A DNA stretch of 64,000 nucleotides from CAVTJL01 sp963828215 (GTDB taxonomy: Bacteria > Pseudomonadota > Alphaproteobacteria > Geminicoccales > Geminicoccaceae), in assembly GCA_963828215.1 (NCBI GenBank), contig CAWHFO010000060.1:620001-684000 (forward strand), given 5' to 3'. Below are positions 47,921 through 55,977 of the stretch, one piece after another (position 1 is the first letter of the stretch; the number at the start of each line of letters is the position of its first letter). Below the pieces are notes generated by a model. It did not search any database and was not told the DNA's origin. It saw only the letters and a list, made by a program, of their open reading frames with translations. Made by a program: the position numbers and the translations under genes.

Positions 47921-48867
47921 TCGACGCCTTCCTCGAGATGATGGTGGTCGAGCGGGGCGCCTCGCCGCACACGCTCGATGCCTACAGGCGCGACCTCGCG
48001 CGCTTCGCTGCCTTCGTCGCCGCCCGCGGCCGGGCGCCGCAGGACGCGCGGCCCGAGGACGTGCAGGGGTTCCTGCGGGCCCAGTCGATGGAGGGCCTCA
48101 AGGCCTCGACCATGGCGCGGCGGCTGGCGGCGATCCGCCACTATTTTCGTTTTCTCTTTCTCGAGGGGGCTCGGACCGACGATCCGACGACCCATATCGA
48201 CACGCCCAGGCGCGAGCGCCCGTTGCCCAAGCTCCTGAGCGAGCCCGAGGTCCTGGCGCTGGTCGGGGCGGCGGAGCGGCAGGACGGCGCCGGGGCCATC
48301 CGTCTCCTGACCCTGCTCGAGCTGCTCTACGCGACCGGGCTGCGGGTCTCCGAGCTGGCGGCCCTGCCTCTCTCGGCCCTGGCGCCGGACCGGAGCCTGC
48401 TCCGCGTCCGCGGCAAGGGCGGCAAGGAGCGGATCGTGCCGATCGGAGGGCCGGCGCGGACGGCGCTCCAGGCCTGGCTCGGCGTCCGCGCCGGATGGCC
48501 GGCGAGCGCCCGGGCGGAGCGGTGGCTCTTCCCCTCGCGCAGCCGCAGGGGGCACCTGACCCGGCAGCGCGTGGCCCAGCTCCTGAAGGAGCTGGCGCTC
48601 GAGGCCGGGCTCGACCCGCGGCGTCTCTCGCCCCACGTGCTGCGTCACGCCTTCGCGACCCACCTTCTGGCGCACGGCGCCGATCTCCGCACGGTCCAGG
48701 CGATGCTCGGCCACGCCGACATTGCGACCACCCAGATCTACACCCATGTTCAGTCCGAGCGGCTGGCGCGGGTCGTCGAGCAGTTCCATCCACTTGCCGT
48801 GCCACCGGCCGCGGGCGAGCGCGACGCGGCCCCATCACCGTCCGAGTCGAGGGAGATCCAGGGATGA
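47917..48867 (+). CDS. xerD: Site-specific tyrosine recombinase XerD
   Basis: 316-residue tyrosine recombinase that resolves chromosome dimers at dif together with XerC. SAM-like N-terminal domain (MMVVERGASPHTLDAYRRDL), then the catalytic set: Arg in YATGLRVSELAAL, Lys in GKGGKERIVP, HxxR in SPHVLRHAFATHLL, His in MLGHADIATTQ and the tyrosine nucleophile in IYTHV. Its place in a housekeeping operon and its length argue for XerD rather than a phage or island integrase. Confidence 0.93.
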   Translation: MIDAFLEMMVVERGASPHTLDAYRRDLARFAAFVAARGRAPQDARPEDVQGFLRAQSMEGLKASTMARRLAAIRHYFRFLFLEGARTDDPTTHIDTPRRERPLPKLLSEPEVLALVGAAERQDGAGAIRLLTLLELLYATGLRVSELAALPLSALAPDRSLLRVRGKGGKERIVPIGGPARTALQAWLGVRAGWPASARAERWLFPSRSRRGHLTRQRVAQLLKELALEAGLDPRRLSPHVLRHAFATHLLAHGADLRTVQAMLGHADIATTQIYTHVQSERLARVVEQFHPLAVPPAAGERDAAPSPSESREIQG

Positions 48868-49841
48868 GCTTCAAGATCGTCGAGCAATGCACGCCGCGGC
48901 TCAACCGCTCCGAGCTGGCCGTGCCCGGCTCGAGCCCGCAGATGTTCGAGAAGGCGGCGGCATCCGAGGCCGACGTGATCTTCCTCGACCTCGAGGACGC
49001 GGTGGCGCCCGACCAGAAGGAGCAGGCCCGGAAGAACGTGGTCCAGGCGATCAACGACATCGACTGGGGCAAGAAGGTCCTCTCGGTGCGCATCAACGGC
49101 CTCGATACCCACTACATGTACCGGGACGTGGTCGACGTGCTGGAGCAGACCGGCGAGCGGCTCGACCTCATCATGATCCCCAAGGTCGGCACCGCCGCGG
49201 ACGTCTACGCCGTCGACATGCTGGTCACCCAGCTCGAGGCGGCCAAGGGCAGGAAGAAGAGAATCGGCTTCGAGCACATCATCGAGACGGCGCTCGGCAT
49301 GGCCAACGTCAACGAGATCGCGGCCGCCTCGAAGCGCAACGAGTCGCTGCATTTCGGCGTCGCCGACTATGCCGCCAGCACCCGCGCCCGCACCACCCAG
49401 ATCGGCGGCGTCAATCCCGACTACAGCGTCCTCACCGACAAGCTCGAGGACGGCTCGCGGCAGGTGCATTGGGGCGACATGTGGCACTACCCGATCTCGC
49501 GCATGGTCGTCGCCGCCCGCGCCAACGGCCTGCGGCCGATCGACGGCCCGTTCGGCGACTTCTCCGACCCCGAGGGCTATGTCGCCGCCTGCAACCGGGC
49601 GGCGGTGCTGGGCTGCGAGGGCAAGTGGGCGATCCACCCCAAGCAGATCCCGGTCGCCAACCAGGTCATGGGGCCGTCCGACGCCGAGGTCGACAAGGCC
49701 CGCCGTGTCCTGGCCGCCATGGAGCAGGCCCGGAAGGAGGGCAAGGGCGCCGTCTCGCTCGACGGGCGCCTGATCGACATCGCCTCGATCCGCCAGGCCG
49801 AGGCACTGGTCGCCAAGGCCGAGATGATCAAGAAGGGCTGA
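48864..49841 (+). CDS. mcl1: L-malyl-CoA/beta-methylmalyl-CoA lyase (HpcH/HpaI-CitE family)
   Basis: 325-residue CitE-like TIM-barrel lyase that cleaves malyl-CoA to acetyl-CoA and glyoxylate, or methylmalyl-CoA to propionyl-CoA and glyoxylate, in the ethylmalonyl-CoA and related pathways. Motifs are RSELAVPGSSPQMFEKAAAS, VIFLDLEDAVAPDQK, RINGLDT, the IGFEHIIETALGMANVNEI glutamate and GKWAIHPKQIPVAN. The ATG overlaps the xerD stop by 4 bases. The exact substrate preference is inferred from the close match to alphaproteobacterial Mcl1-type enzymes. Confidence 0.88.
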   Translation: MSFKIVEQCTPRLNRSELAVPGSSPQMFEKAAASEADVIFLDLEDAVAPDQKEQARKNVVQAINDIDWGKKVLSVRINGLDTHYMYRDVVDVLEQTGERLDLIMIPKVGTAADVYAVDMLVTQLEAAKGRKKRIGFEHIIETALGMANVNEIAAASKRNESLHFGVADYAASTRARTTQIGGVNPDYSVLTDKLEDGSRQVHWGDMWHYPISRMVVAARANGLRPIDGPFGDFSDPEGYVAACNRAAVLGCEGKWAIHPKQIPVANQVMGPSDAEVDKARRVLAAMEQARKEGKGAVSLDGRLIDIASIRQAEALVAKAEMIKKG

Positions 49842-49847
49842 TGCCGG

Positions 49848-49896
49848 GGCGGCGGGATTGCGCCGGGTCGATCTGTCCCGCCGCCGCGCTTCTTCT
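49848..49896 (+). terminator. Intrinsic terminator after the malyl-CoA lyase gene
   Basis: A perfect 10-base stem (GGCGGCGGGA at 49848-49857 pairing with TCCCGCCGCC at 49876-49885) with an 18-base loop starts 7 bases after the stop and is followed by the pyrimidine tract CGCTTCTTCTTTC. It would end the 46.1-49.8 kb operon. Confidence 0.7.
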
Positions 49897-50054
49897 TTCT
49901 GGAACAAATAAAAAGAAGCCCGGGCCGCGACAAACGGTCATTCGAGTACAGTCGCCGGCGAGTGGATGTTGACATGAGGCGGCCGTTTGCGCCACAAGCG
50001 CCGCTCCTGACTTGCGGCCTCCGGCGAGGCGCATGGCGAGGCGAAACCAGGCCG

Positions 50055-50294
50055 ATGATCGTCTGCTCCTGCAACGTCCTCTCCGACCGGCAGATCCGCG
50101 AGGCGCTGGTCAAGGCGCCCGCGCCGGTCCGCACGGTCGGTCAGGTCTATCGCTGCCTCGGCTGCCGGCCCCGTTGCGGCGGCTGCGCCCGCACCATGCG
50201 CGTCCTGCTCGAGCGCACGGTGACCGGCGAGGGTTACGGCGCGAGCGACGACCTTCCAGCCCCGGGCACCGGGCCCATCACGATCTCCGACTGA
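50055..50294 (+). CDS. bfd: Bacterioferritin-associated ferredoxin
   Basis: 79-residue [2Fe-2S] protein that reduces bacterioferritin to release iron. It starts MIVCSCNVLSDRQIREAL (Cys4, Cys6) and has further cysteines in RCLGCRPRCGGCARTM, of which one CxxC pair completes the cluster. The ATG at 50055 is fixed by the conserved N-terminus. Its partner bfr lies 1.3 kb downstream; usually the two genes are adjacent, and here a molybdenum-related group lies between them. No Fur-like palindrome was evident by eye. Confidence 0.92.
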   Translation: MIVCSCNVLSDRQIREALVKAPAPVRTVGQVYRCLGCRPRCGGCARTMRVLLERTVTGEGYGASDDLPAPGTGPITISD

Positions 50295-50438
50295 GCGCTC
50301 GAAGGCGACGCGCTGGCGTGGGCCGGCGAGCCGGGGCGCTGCCGGCGGACCGCCCGGCTGGACAGCTGAGCGCCACCGTTATATAGCTGAAGGTATAGCG
50401 ATACCGCTTCGGTGTCGTGGGATGGCCCAGAGGGTCCG

Positions 50439-50978
50439 ATGAAGGTGCTCCGCCTCGTCGCTGCTGCGGCCGTTCTGCTCTCCGGCCTTGCGGGCAGCGC
50501 AGGGTTGCAGGCGGACGAGGCGAAGCCCGGGCACGCGGCAGCGGCCATCCCTCCGAGCGCCAGCTTCGAGATCACCGGCGCGGTCCACGCCTCCCGAACC
50601 TACACGCCGGAGAGCCTGAAGGCCGAGCGGGCCACGACGGCGATCGTCTATTTCAACACCGGCGGCGGCGCCGTCAGCGCCAGCTTCCGGGGCGTGCTGC
50701 TCTGGACCCTGCTCGGTGAGGCCGGCATCGCCGCCGATCCGGCGATCAAGAACGACATCCTGCGGCGCACGGTCACCGTCACCGGCAGCGACGGCTATCG
50801 CATCGTCCTGTCGGGTGGAGAGCTCGCGCCGAACCTGGGCGCCGAGCCGGTGCTCGTCGCCTATGAGCGCGACGGAGCGCAGCTGGGCGCCAACGAAGGG
50901 TTCGCCCGGCTCATCGTCCCCGGCGACAAGACCGGTGGCCGCAACGTGTCGAGCATCGTCCGCATCGAGGTGCGATAG
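50439..50978 (+). CDS. Exported molybdopterin-oxidoreductase-fold protein
   Basis: 179 residues: a signal peptide (AAAAVLLSGLAGSAGLQA), then a compact domain resembling the molybdopterin-binding fold of sulfite-oxidase/YedY relatives (FRGVLLWTLLGEAGI, TVTGSDGYRIVLSGGELAP, ANEGFARLIVPGDKTGGRNV). It is much shorter than full enzymes and has no obvious cofactor cysteine, so a catalytic role is doubtful. The neighbouring ModA-like remnant and Mop gene support a molybdenum or oxyanion context. It begins a small rightward cluster. Confidence 0.75.
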   Translation: MKVLRLVAAAAVLLSGLAGSAGLQADEAKPGHAAAAIPPSASFEITGAVHASRTYTPESLKAERATTAIVYFNTGGGAVSASFRGVLLWTLLGEAGIAADPAIKNDILRRTVTVTGSDGYRIVLSGGELAPNLGAEPVLVAYERDGAQLGANEGFARLIVPGDKTGGRNVSSIVRIEVR

Positions 50979-51054
50979 GAAAGGCCCGAGCTGCAGTGCG
51001 GAAACGATTCGAAGAGCCTCGGCGCGCCGGCCTCGGGAGCATCCCGCCGGACGG

Positions 51055-51260
51055 AACGCCGTGGCCTGGCATCTGGCCGAAGGCCGGGCCGACCTCTTCC
51101 TGTCCTATTGCAGCGGCGCCAAGGCCGTCGCTGCCGAGGTGCCGGGGCTGCAGGTGGTCGATCTGCCGGAGCCTTGCGGTCGGGGCCGACTATGGCCTCA
51201 CGGTGTTGCGCGGCCCGCTCGGGCTTCGTGCACGTGGCGTCTCCATCGGAGCAGAGCTAG
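51055..51260 (+). pseudogene. Remnant of a ModA-like substrate-binding protein
   Basis: Two pieces in different frames read NAVAWHLAEGRADLFLSYC through GAKAVAAEVPGLQVVDLPEP (51055 to about 51175), then LAVGADYGLTVLRGPLGLRA (from about 51178). They match the C-terminal lobe of periplasmic molybdate/oxyanion-binding proteins (a GRAD..I.Y...A segment, then L.V.ADYGL.V). The N-terminal two-thirds is missing and no start is visible. A deletion therefore removed most of a ModA-type gene that once linked the upstream molybdopterin-fold gene to mop. Confidence 0.55.
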
Positions 51261-51269
51261 GGAGCGATC

Positions 51270-51479
51270 ATGCGGATCAGCGCACGCAACGTGCTCAAGG
51301 GGAAGATCACCAGGATCACCAAGGGTGCCGTGACCAGCCACGTCAAGATCGATGTCGGCAATGGCGTGACCGTCACGGCCTCCATCACCAACGAGGCGGT
51401 CGATGAGCTCGAGCTCGCCGAGGGCGAGCAGGCCTATGCCGTCATCAAGGCCTCCGACCTCATGGTCGCAACGGATTGA
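51270..51479 (+). CDS. mop: Molybdenum-pterin/molybdate-binding protein (Mop, single TOBE domain)
   Basis: 69 residues, a single TOBE/molbindin domain: ISARNVLKGKITRITKGAVT, then VKIDVGNGVTVTASITNEAV and YAVIKASDLMVATD. Such proteins assemble into hexamers that bind and store molybdate or tungstate in the cytoplasm. A GGAG at 51261-51264 precedes the ATG. It sits directly after the ModA-like remnant. Confidence 0.9.
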   Translation: MRISARNVLKGKITRITKGAVTSHVKIDVGNGVTVTASITNEAVDELELAEGEQAYAVIKASDLMVATD

Positions 51480-51626
51480 ATCATCGTTCCGCGCGAGTGT
51501 GGACACCCGCCATGACCGGCGGCGGCGCGTCTACGCATTGCCAAGGGCGCCCCGCCCGGCCTAGGTGAGGGCACGGCGCGGGACGGCGCCGGCATCACCA
51601 CCGAGCAGCGAGGCGAGATTCGGACG

Positions 51627-52109
51627 ATGAAGGGCGACGACAAGGTCATCGAGTATCTGAACCGCGGGCTGCGCCACGAGCTCACCGCGGTCAGCCAGTA
51701 CTGGCTCCACTATCGCATGCTCGACAATTGGGGCCTGAAGGCGATGGCCAAGACCTGGCGCGGCGAGTTGATCGAGGAGATGCAGCACGCCGACCAGCTC
51801 ATCGAGCGCATCATCTTCCTCGACGGCTTCCCCAACCTCCAGGTCCTCGACCCGCTGCGGATCGGCCAGGACGTCAAGGAGGTGCTGGACAGCGATCTCG
51901 CGGCCGAGGTCGACGCCCGCGCCCTCTACCAGGAGGCCGCCGGCTACTGCCACACGGCCAAGGACTACCCCTCGCGGGATCTCTTCGAGAAGCTGATGGC
52001 CGACGAGGAGCACCATATCGACTATCTGGAGACCCAGCTCGACCTCGTCGCCAAGATCGGCGTCCAGCTCTACACCCAGCACCAGATCGGCGAGGCTGGC
52101 GAGGACTGA
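51627..52109 (+). CDS. bfr: Bacterioferritin
   Basis: 160-residue heme-containing ferritin (24-mer iron store). Ferroxidase ligands are at the expected positions: Glu18 (RHELTAVSQY), Glu51 and His54 (IEEMQHAD), plus ADEEHHIDYLETQ. The heme ligand Met52 is present. Normal length. It pairs functionally with bfd upstream. It is followed by an IS5-family insertion starting 71 bases after the stop. Confidence 0.96.
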   Translation: MKGDDKVIEYLNRGLRHELTAVSQYWLHYRMLDNWGLKAMAKTWRGELIEEMQHADQLIERIIFLDGFPNLQVLDPLRIGQDVKEVLDSDLAAEVDARALYQEAAGYCHTAKDYPSRDLFEKLMADEEHHIDYLETQLDLVAKIGVQLYTQHQIGEAGED

Positions 52110-52180
52110 GCAGGATACCGAGCCGAGCTCTGCCGGATGGTCTTCTGCGACCTTTCCAGGAGCACATACAGGCCGGTTAA

Positions 52181-53355
52181 GGAACCTCTGCAAAAGTCAT
52201 CCTTCCGCGATCCTGGTACAATGCCTGCCGGGTGGAACGGCGCGCGAGGGTCGGGGGCGATGAAGCAGCTGACGCTGGCGACGGCGGGGTTCGAGCGTTA
52301 CGGCAAGACGACGCGGCGGGCGGCGTTTCTGGCCGAGATGGAGCGGGTGGTGCCGTGGCCGGCGCTGTGCGCTTTGATCCTGCCGGTCCATCCGAAGGCG
52401 GGCCAGGGCCGGCCGCCCATCGGGGTGGAGCGGATGCTGCGCCTCTACTTCCTCCAGCAGTGGTTCGACTTGCGGACCCGGCGGTGGAGGAGGCGCTCTA
52501 CGAGTAGCTGGCGATGCGCGCCTTTGCCGGGATCGACCTGGGCCGGGAGCCGGTGCCCGACGAGACCACGGTGTGCCGCTTCCGCCATCTGCTCGAGACG
52601 CACGATCTCGGCCGGGCGCTGTTCGACCTGGTGCAGCTTCATCTGGCGGCCGAGGGGCCGAAGGTGGCGACCGGCACGATCGTCGATGCGACGATCATCG
52701 GCGCCCCCTCCTCGACCAGGAACGCCGCCAGGGCCCGCGATCCCGAGATGCATCAGACCAAGAAAGGCAATCAATGGTACTTCGGGATGAAGGCGCATCT
52801 CGGGGTGGACAGCCGATCGAAGCCGATCCACGCGGTCGTGGCGACGCCGGCCAACGTCGCCGACAGCACGGTGCTGCCCGACCTGCTGCACGGCAAAGAG
52901 ACGAAGGTGTGGGGCGACCAGGCCTATCGCGGCCAAAGGACGGTGATCAGGGAGCAGGCACCTGCGGCCAAGGACTTCATCAATCGCCGATATCGCCACC
53001 GTGGCGTCGTGGACGAGACTCTGCGGGCGAAGAACCGCACCAAGTCGAGGGTCCGGGCCAAGGTCGAGCACACCATCGGCGTCATCAAGCGGATGTTCGG
53101 CTTCACCAAGGTGCGCTATCGCGGCCTGGCGAAGAACGCTCATCGCCTCATCGTCACCTGCGCGCTCGCCAACCTCTTCATGGCGCGCCGGCATCTGCTG
53201 CGCCGCCAGGAGGCGTAGTGTGCCCGCAGCGGGCCGGCACTCCCCGCCGCCAGCCCAGCACGGCGCCAAACGGCGCGCCACCATCCGACCCCGCCGCCGG
53301 GCGAGGACCTCCCCGTCCTCCTCAGCCAACCAACAACCCCTTGTTCAGACGTTCC
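52181..53355 (+). mobile_element. IS5-family insertion sequence, about 1,175 bp
   Basis: Terminal inverted repeats: left GGAACCTCTGCAAAAGTC (from 52181) and right, read on the other strand, GGAACGTCTGAACAAGGG (from 53355), about 13-14 of 18 matching. Flanks are TTAA on the left and CTAA on the right, consistent with the YTAR target used by IS5-type elements, although the duplication is not exact. It carries one broken transposase gene. Confidence 0.75.
52260..53218 (+). pseudogene. IS5-family transposase with one frameshift and one stop codon
   Basis: DDE transposase of the IS5 group. Start MKQLTLATAGFERYGKTTRR; the frame breaks near 52468 (WFDL to DLADPAVEEALYE), and an in-frame TAG follows at 52505-52507 (LYE-stop-LAMRAFAG). 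From there the DDE part is intact to 53218: TGTIVDATIIGAP, GDQAYRGQRTVIREQ, and RVRAKVEHTIGVIKRMFG with the catalytic Glu. The intact 3' open frame (52514-53218) lacks the N-terminal domain, so the element is probably not autonomous. Confidence 0.85.
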
Positions 53356-53413
53356 CTAACCGACACTTCAGGATCGAGGGCGCAGGCTCCGGGAGAGCCC
53401 GACCGAGCACCAG

Positions 53414-53836
53414 ATGACCCGTCGACGACGGCCGAGATGGAAGCGCAACCAAGCGGCCGAGCACAAGGTGCAGGACCTGCGACGCCGGTTCGCCCGGCTG
53501 TTCGGCCGCTGCGATCGTGCCGCCCGGCTGCGCCGGCTGCGCCAGCGCGCTGTCGCGGTGGTGCCGATGGCTCTGATTGTTCTTGTTCCTGCGGGCGTGC
53601 TGATCTGGCACTCACCCTGGCCGCTGCTCACGACCCTCCGCCATATCGCCGCGGCCCCCAACTGCGCTGCCGCCCGAGCGATGGGCTTGGCACCGGCGCT
53701 CCGCGGCCAGCCCGGCTATTGGCCATGGCAAGACCGTGACAATGACGGGCGGGCCTGCGAGGCAGAGCCTGGGCCTCCGCGTCGGCCTTGGGTCGGGCGG
53801 CTCCGGCTCCTTCATCTCGGACGGACAGGCCTCTGA
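53414..53836 (+). CDS. Excalibur calcium-binding domain protein
   Basis: 140 residues: a very basic N-terminus (MTRRRRPRWKRNQAAEHKVQ and further Arg-rich sequence), one transmembrane helix (VVPMALIVLVPAGVLIW) and an extracytoplasmic Excalibur domain, NCAAARAMGLAPALRGQPGY through WPWQDRDNDGRACE, with the DxDxDG calcium loop and paired cysteines. The C-terminal 25 residues are basic. In other bacteria this domain is found on surface or secreted nucleases and hydrolases. It lies alone between an IS5 and an IS1380 element, so it may have been carried with them. Confidence 0.75.
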   Translation: MTRRRRPRWKRNQAAEHKVQDLRRRFARLFGRCDRAARLRRLRQRAVAVVPMALIVLVPAGVLIWHSPWPLLTTLRHIAAAPNCAAARAMGLAPALRGQPGYWPWQDRDNDGRACEAEPGPPRRPWVGRLRLLHLGRTGL

Positions 53837-53849
53837 CGCCACGCGTAGC

Positions 53850-55451
53850 TAGCCCGGATCATTCACCGGACTGCCTTGGATGCGCGAGCGGGACTGCTAC
53901 GGGCATGGCGGGCCGTGGCGCCGGCGGGCGCGATGATCGGGGCTGGGGGTTTGCGGGGAAGGGCTCGGTCGGGGCACGCCGCCCTGTGACTCAGGGCGGC
54001 CTCGCGGCGCAAGCGGCGAGCAGTATGAGGCTGGCGCGGTAGGGACAGGCGGACGGCAGCGCCACCTTGATTCGGGTCGCCATCTCGGTGATCCGGCCGG
54101 CCACCTTGATCAGCGCCAAGCGGAGCGTGTCGAACTGGGCGTCGCGCCAGAACGACCGCTTCGGCGCCAGACCGCGCAGGGTGTGCGGGAGCCAATAGGC
54201 GGCGGTGTGCAGCACCAGCCGGAATTGGTTGGCGGTGGCTTTGGTGCAGGAGGTGCGGTCGGAGGCGAGGTGGCGCTTGTGCGCCTTGATCAGGTTCTCC
54301 GCCTGACCGCGGGCGCAGTAGACGTCCTCGTACAGCCAACGGGGCGCGCCGGCGAGGTTGGTGGCGATGAACCGGCTGTCGCTGCCCCGGTCCGACGCCT
54401 CCAGCCGGACGATGACCCGGCGCTCGACGCTCCAGGTCTTGGCGGCGTAGCGGAACTCGTCGTAGCGGCGGACCTTCTCGGCCTCGCCCTCGATCCGACG
54501 AAGGGCCGCCTCCTCGGCGAGGGCCGTCACACGGGCGAGCAGGACCTTGTTGCCGGCGAGGCCGAAGGCGTAGGCGACCCGGTTGCGCTCGCACCAGCTC
54601 ATGGCCTCGTGGCGCCCGTAGTGGCTGTCGCCGCGGACCAGGATGTCGACACGGGGCCAGCGCCGGCGGATGGCGCCAATGACGTGACGCAGGACGAGCG
54701 CGACCTCGGCCCCGTCGGGGGTCTTGCCGGGCCGCAGAATCACCGCCACCGGCTTGCCCGTGGTCGCCTCGTAGACGTGGATCGGCAGGAAGCAGCGCTC
54801 GTCATGGTAGGTGTGGAAGAGGGAGAGCTGCTGCCGACCGTGGGCGGGATCGCAGGTATCGTCGATGTCGAGCACGATCCGGTTCGGCACCACGGTGAAG
54901 CTATCGCAGAACAGCTCGACCATGGCCGCCATCATCCGCTTGAGCGCGATGGCGCCGGGCAAGTTCTCCAGCCGACACATGGTCGGCTGCGAGCACAGAT
55001 CGTCGCCGCTCTCGGGCAGCCGCCCGACCGCCATCTTGAACGCCGGGTCGAGGCGCAGCGCGTCGCAGTCGTTCGCGTCCGGATAGCCGGCCGCGATCAG
55101 CAGCATCCGGAAGCGGATCATGTCGGTGAGCGTGTGCCGCACCCGCTCCGGCGACCGCGGGTCGGTGAGGCAGCGCGCCAAGCGCTGCGCGATCCCGAGC
55201 CGACGTTCGGTCTCGGCCAGCAGCAGCACGCCCACGTCCGAGGTCAGCCGACCGCCATCGAAGGTGATGTGCACCGGCTTGCCGCCGACCGGTGACAAGC
55301 CGGGGAGGAGCGAGGCATTCTCTGCCATGGCGGGCGCGGTACTCCGTCGAGCCGTGCTGTCTCTGCTTCAGCACCAGAAACATACACGAACTCAGACATT
55401 TACGCCGCGCCCGCCGCCTTCCGGCTCAGCCCCAGTGAATTTTTCGGGCTA
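53850..55451 (-). mobile_element. IS1380-family insertion sequence, about 1.6 kb, apparently intact
   Basis: The left end TAGCCCGGATCATTCACCGG (from about 53850) and right end, reverse complement TAGCCCGAAAAATTCACTGG (from about 55451), are imperfect terminal inverted repeats. Size and the single long transposase gene match IS1380. The exact border and target duplication cannot be fixed by eye. Confidence 0.8.
53991..55328 (-). CDS. IS1380-family transposase
   Basis: 445-residue DDE transposase, full length and uninterrupted. Key segments: HITFDGGRLTSDVGVLLLAE, DANDCDALRLDPAFKMAVGR, the DIDDTCDPAHGRQQLSLFHT aspartate region, ILVRGDSHYGRHEAMSWCE and CARGQAENLIKAHKRHLASD with the final Glu. 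It is the only one of the three DNA-proximal IS5/IS1380 genes without a frame break, suggesting recent activity. Confidence 0.94.
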   Translation of the reverse strand: MAENASLLPGLSPVGGKPVHITFDGGRLTSDVGVLLLAETERRLGIAQRLARCLTDPRSPERVRHTLTDMIRFRMLLIAAGYPDANDCDALRLDPAFKMAVGRLPESGDDLCSQPTMCRLENLPGAIALKRMMAAMVELFCDSFTVVPNRIVLDIDDTCDPAHGRQQLSLFHTYHDERCFLPIHVYEATTGKPVAVILRPGKTPDGAEVALVLRHVIGAIRRRWPRVDILVRGDSHYGRHEAMSWCERNRVAYAFGLAGNKVLLARVTALAEEAALRRIEGEAEKVRRYDEFRYAAKTWSVERRVIVRLEASDRGSDSRFIATNLAGAPRWLYEDVYCARGQAENLIKAHKRHLASDRTSCTKATANQFRLVLHTAAYWLPHTLRGLAPKRSFWRDAQFDTLRLALIKVAGRITEMATRIKVALPSACPYRASLILLAACAARPP

Positions 55452-55459
55452 AGAGCCCT

Positions 55460-55739
55460 CTCTGATTGGGGCCGTTGAGGTCAAGCTGTTCCTTCTCTGA
55501 TTGGGGCCGTTGAGGTCAAGCTGTTCCTTCTCTGATTGGGGCCGTTGAGGTCAAGCTGTTCCTTCTCTGATTTGGGGCCGTTGAGGTCAAGCTGTTCCTT
55601 CTCTGATTGGGGCCGTTGAGGTCAAGCTGTTCCTTCTCTGATTGGGGCCGTTGAGGTCAAGCTGTTCCTTCTCTGATTGGGGCCGTTGAGGTCAAGCTGT
55701 TCCTTCTCTGATTGGGGCCGTTGAGGTCAAGCTGTTCCT
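55460..55739. repeat. Eight tandem copies of a 35-bp repeat
   Basis: Units start at 55460, 55495, 55530, 55565, 55601, 55636, 55671 and 55706. Each runs CTCTGATTGGGGCCGTTGAG followed by GTCAAGCTGTTCCTT. Units are identical except that the fourth has one extra T. There are no spacers, so this is not a CRISPR. Each unit contains TGATTGGGGCC, whose reverse complement occurs at 57110-57120 at the far side of the adjacent IS110-type transposase, so each repeat carries one candidate end of that element. Confidence 0.95.
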
Positions 55740-55977
55740 GATCGGTCATCGTTTCCGAATTGGTCGCTCCCGCGGGTCACTCGCTTCTCTTCGCGGTCGG
55801 CGCATGGCCGCCGCATGATGGGGTCAGGAGAGCGAGACGTCTCAATCTGTTTCACGACCTTGCGGGCCTTCGCCGGCAGGTTCGGGACTCTCAACGAGAT
55901 CGTCTCGCCCATCGTCCCCACGGGAACGATTCGCTTCACCCTCCCGGGCGAGCTCGTGGTGTCTGGTCCTTCTCGGT
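55740..55977 (-). other. Non-coding segment downstream of the IS110-type transposase, candidate guide-RNA region
   Basis: 238 bases lie between the transposase stop and the tandem repeats, with no credible gene; the longest overlapping frames are shadows. IS110-family elements encode a structured bridge RNA in a non-coding end, and in the IS1111 group this lies downstream of the transposase. Position and length fit, but no secondary structure was computed, so this is inference from family knowledge. Confidence 0.35.

Noticed and set aside
47917..48867. XerD-like recombinase as the integrase of the argD islet
   Set aside because: It lies 20 kb away in a conserved housekeeping operon with normal XerD length and motifs; nothing links it to the islet.
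55460..55739. Possible CRISPR array
   Set aside because: The 35-bp units abut with no variable spacers, and no cas genes are near. It is a simple tandem repeat tied to the IS110-type element.
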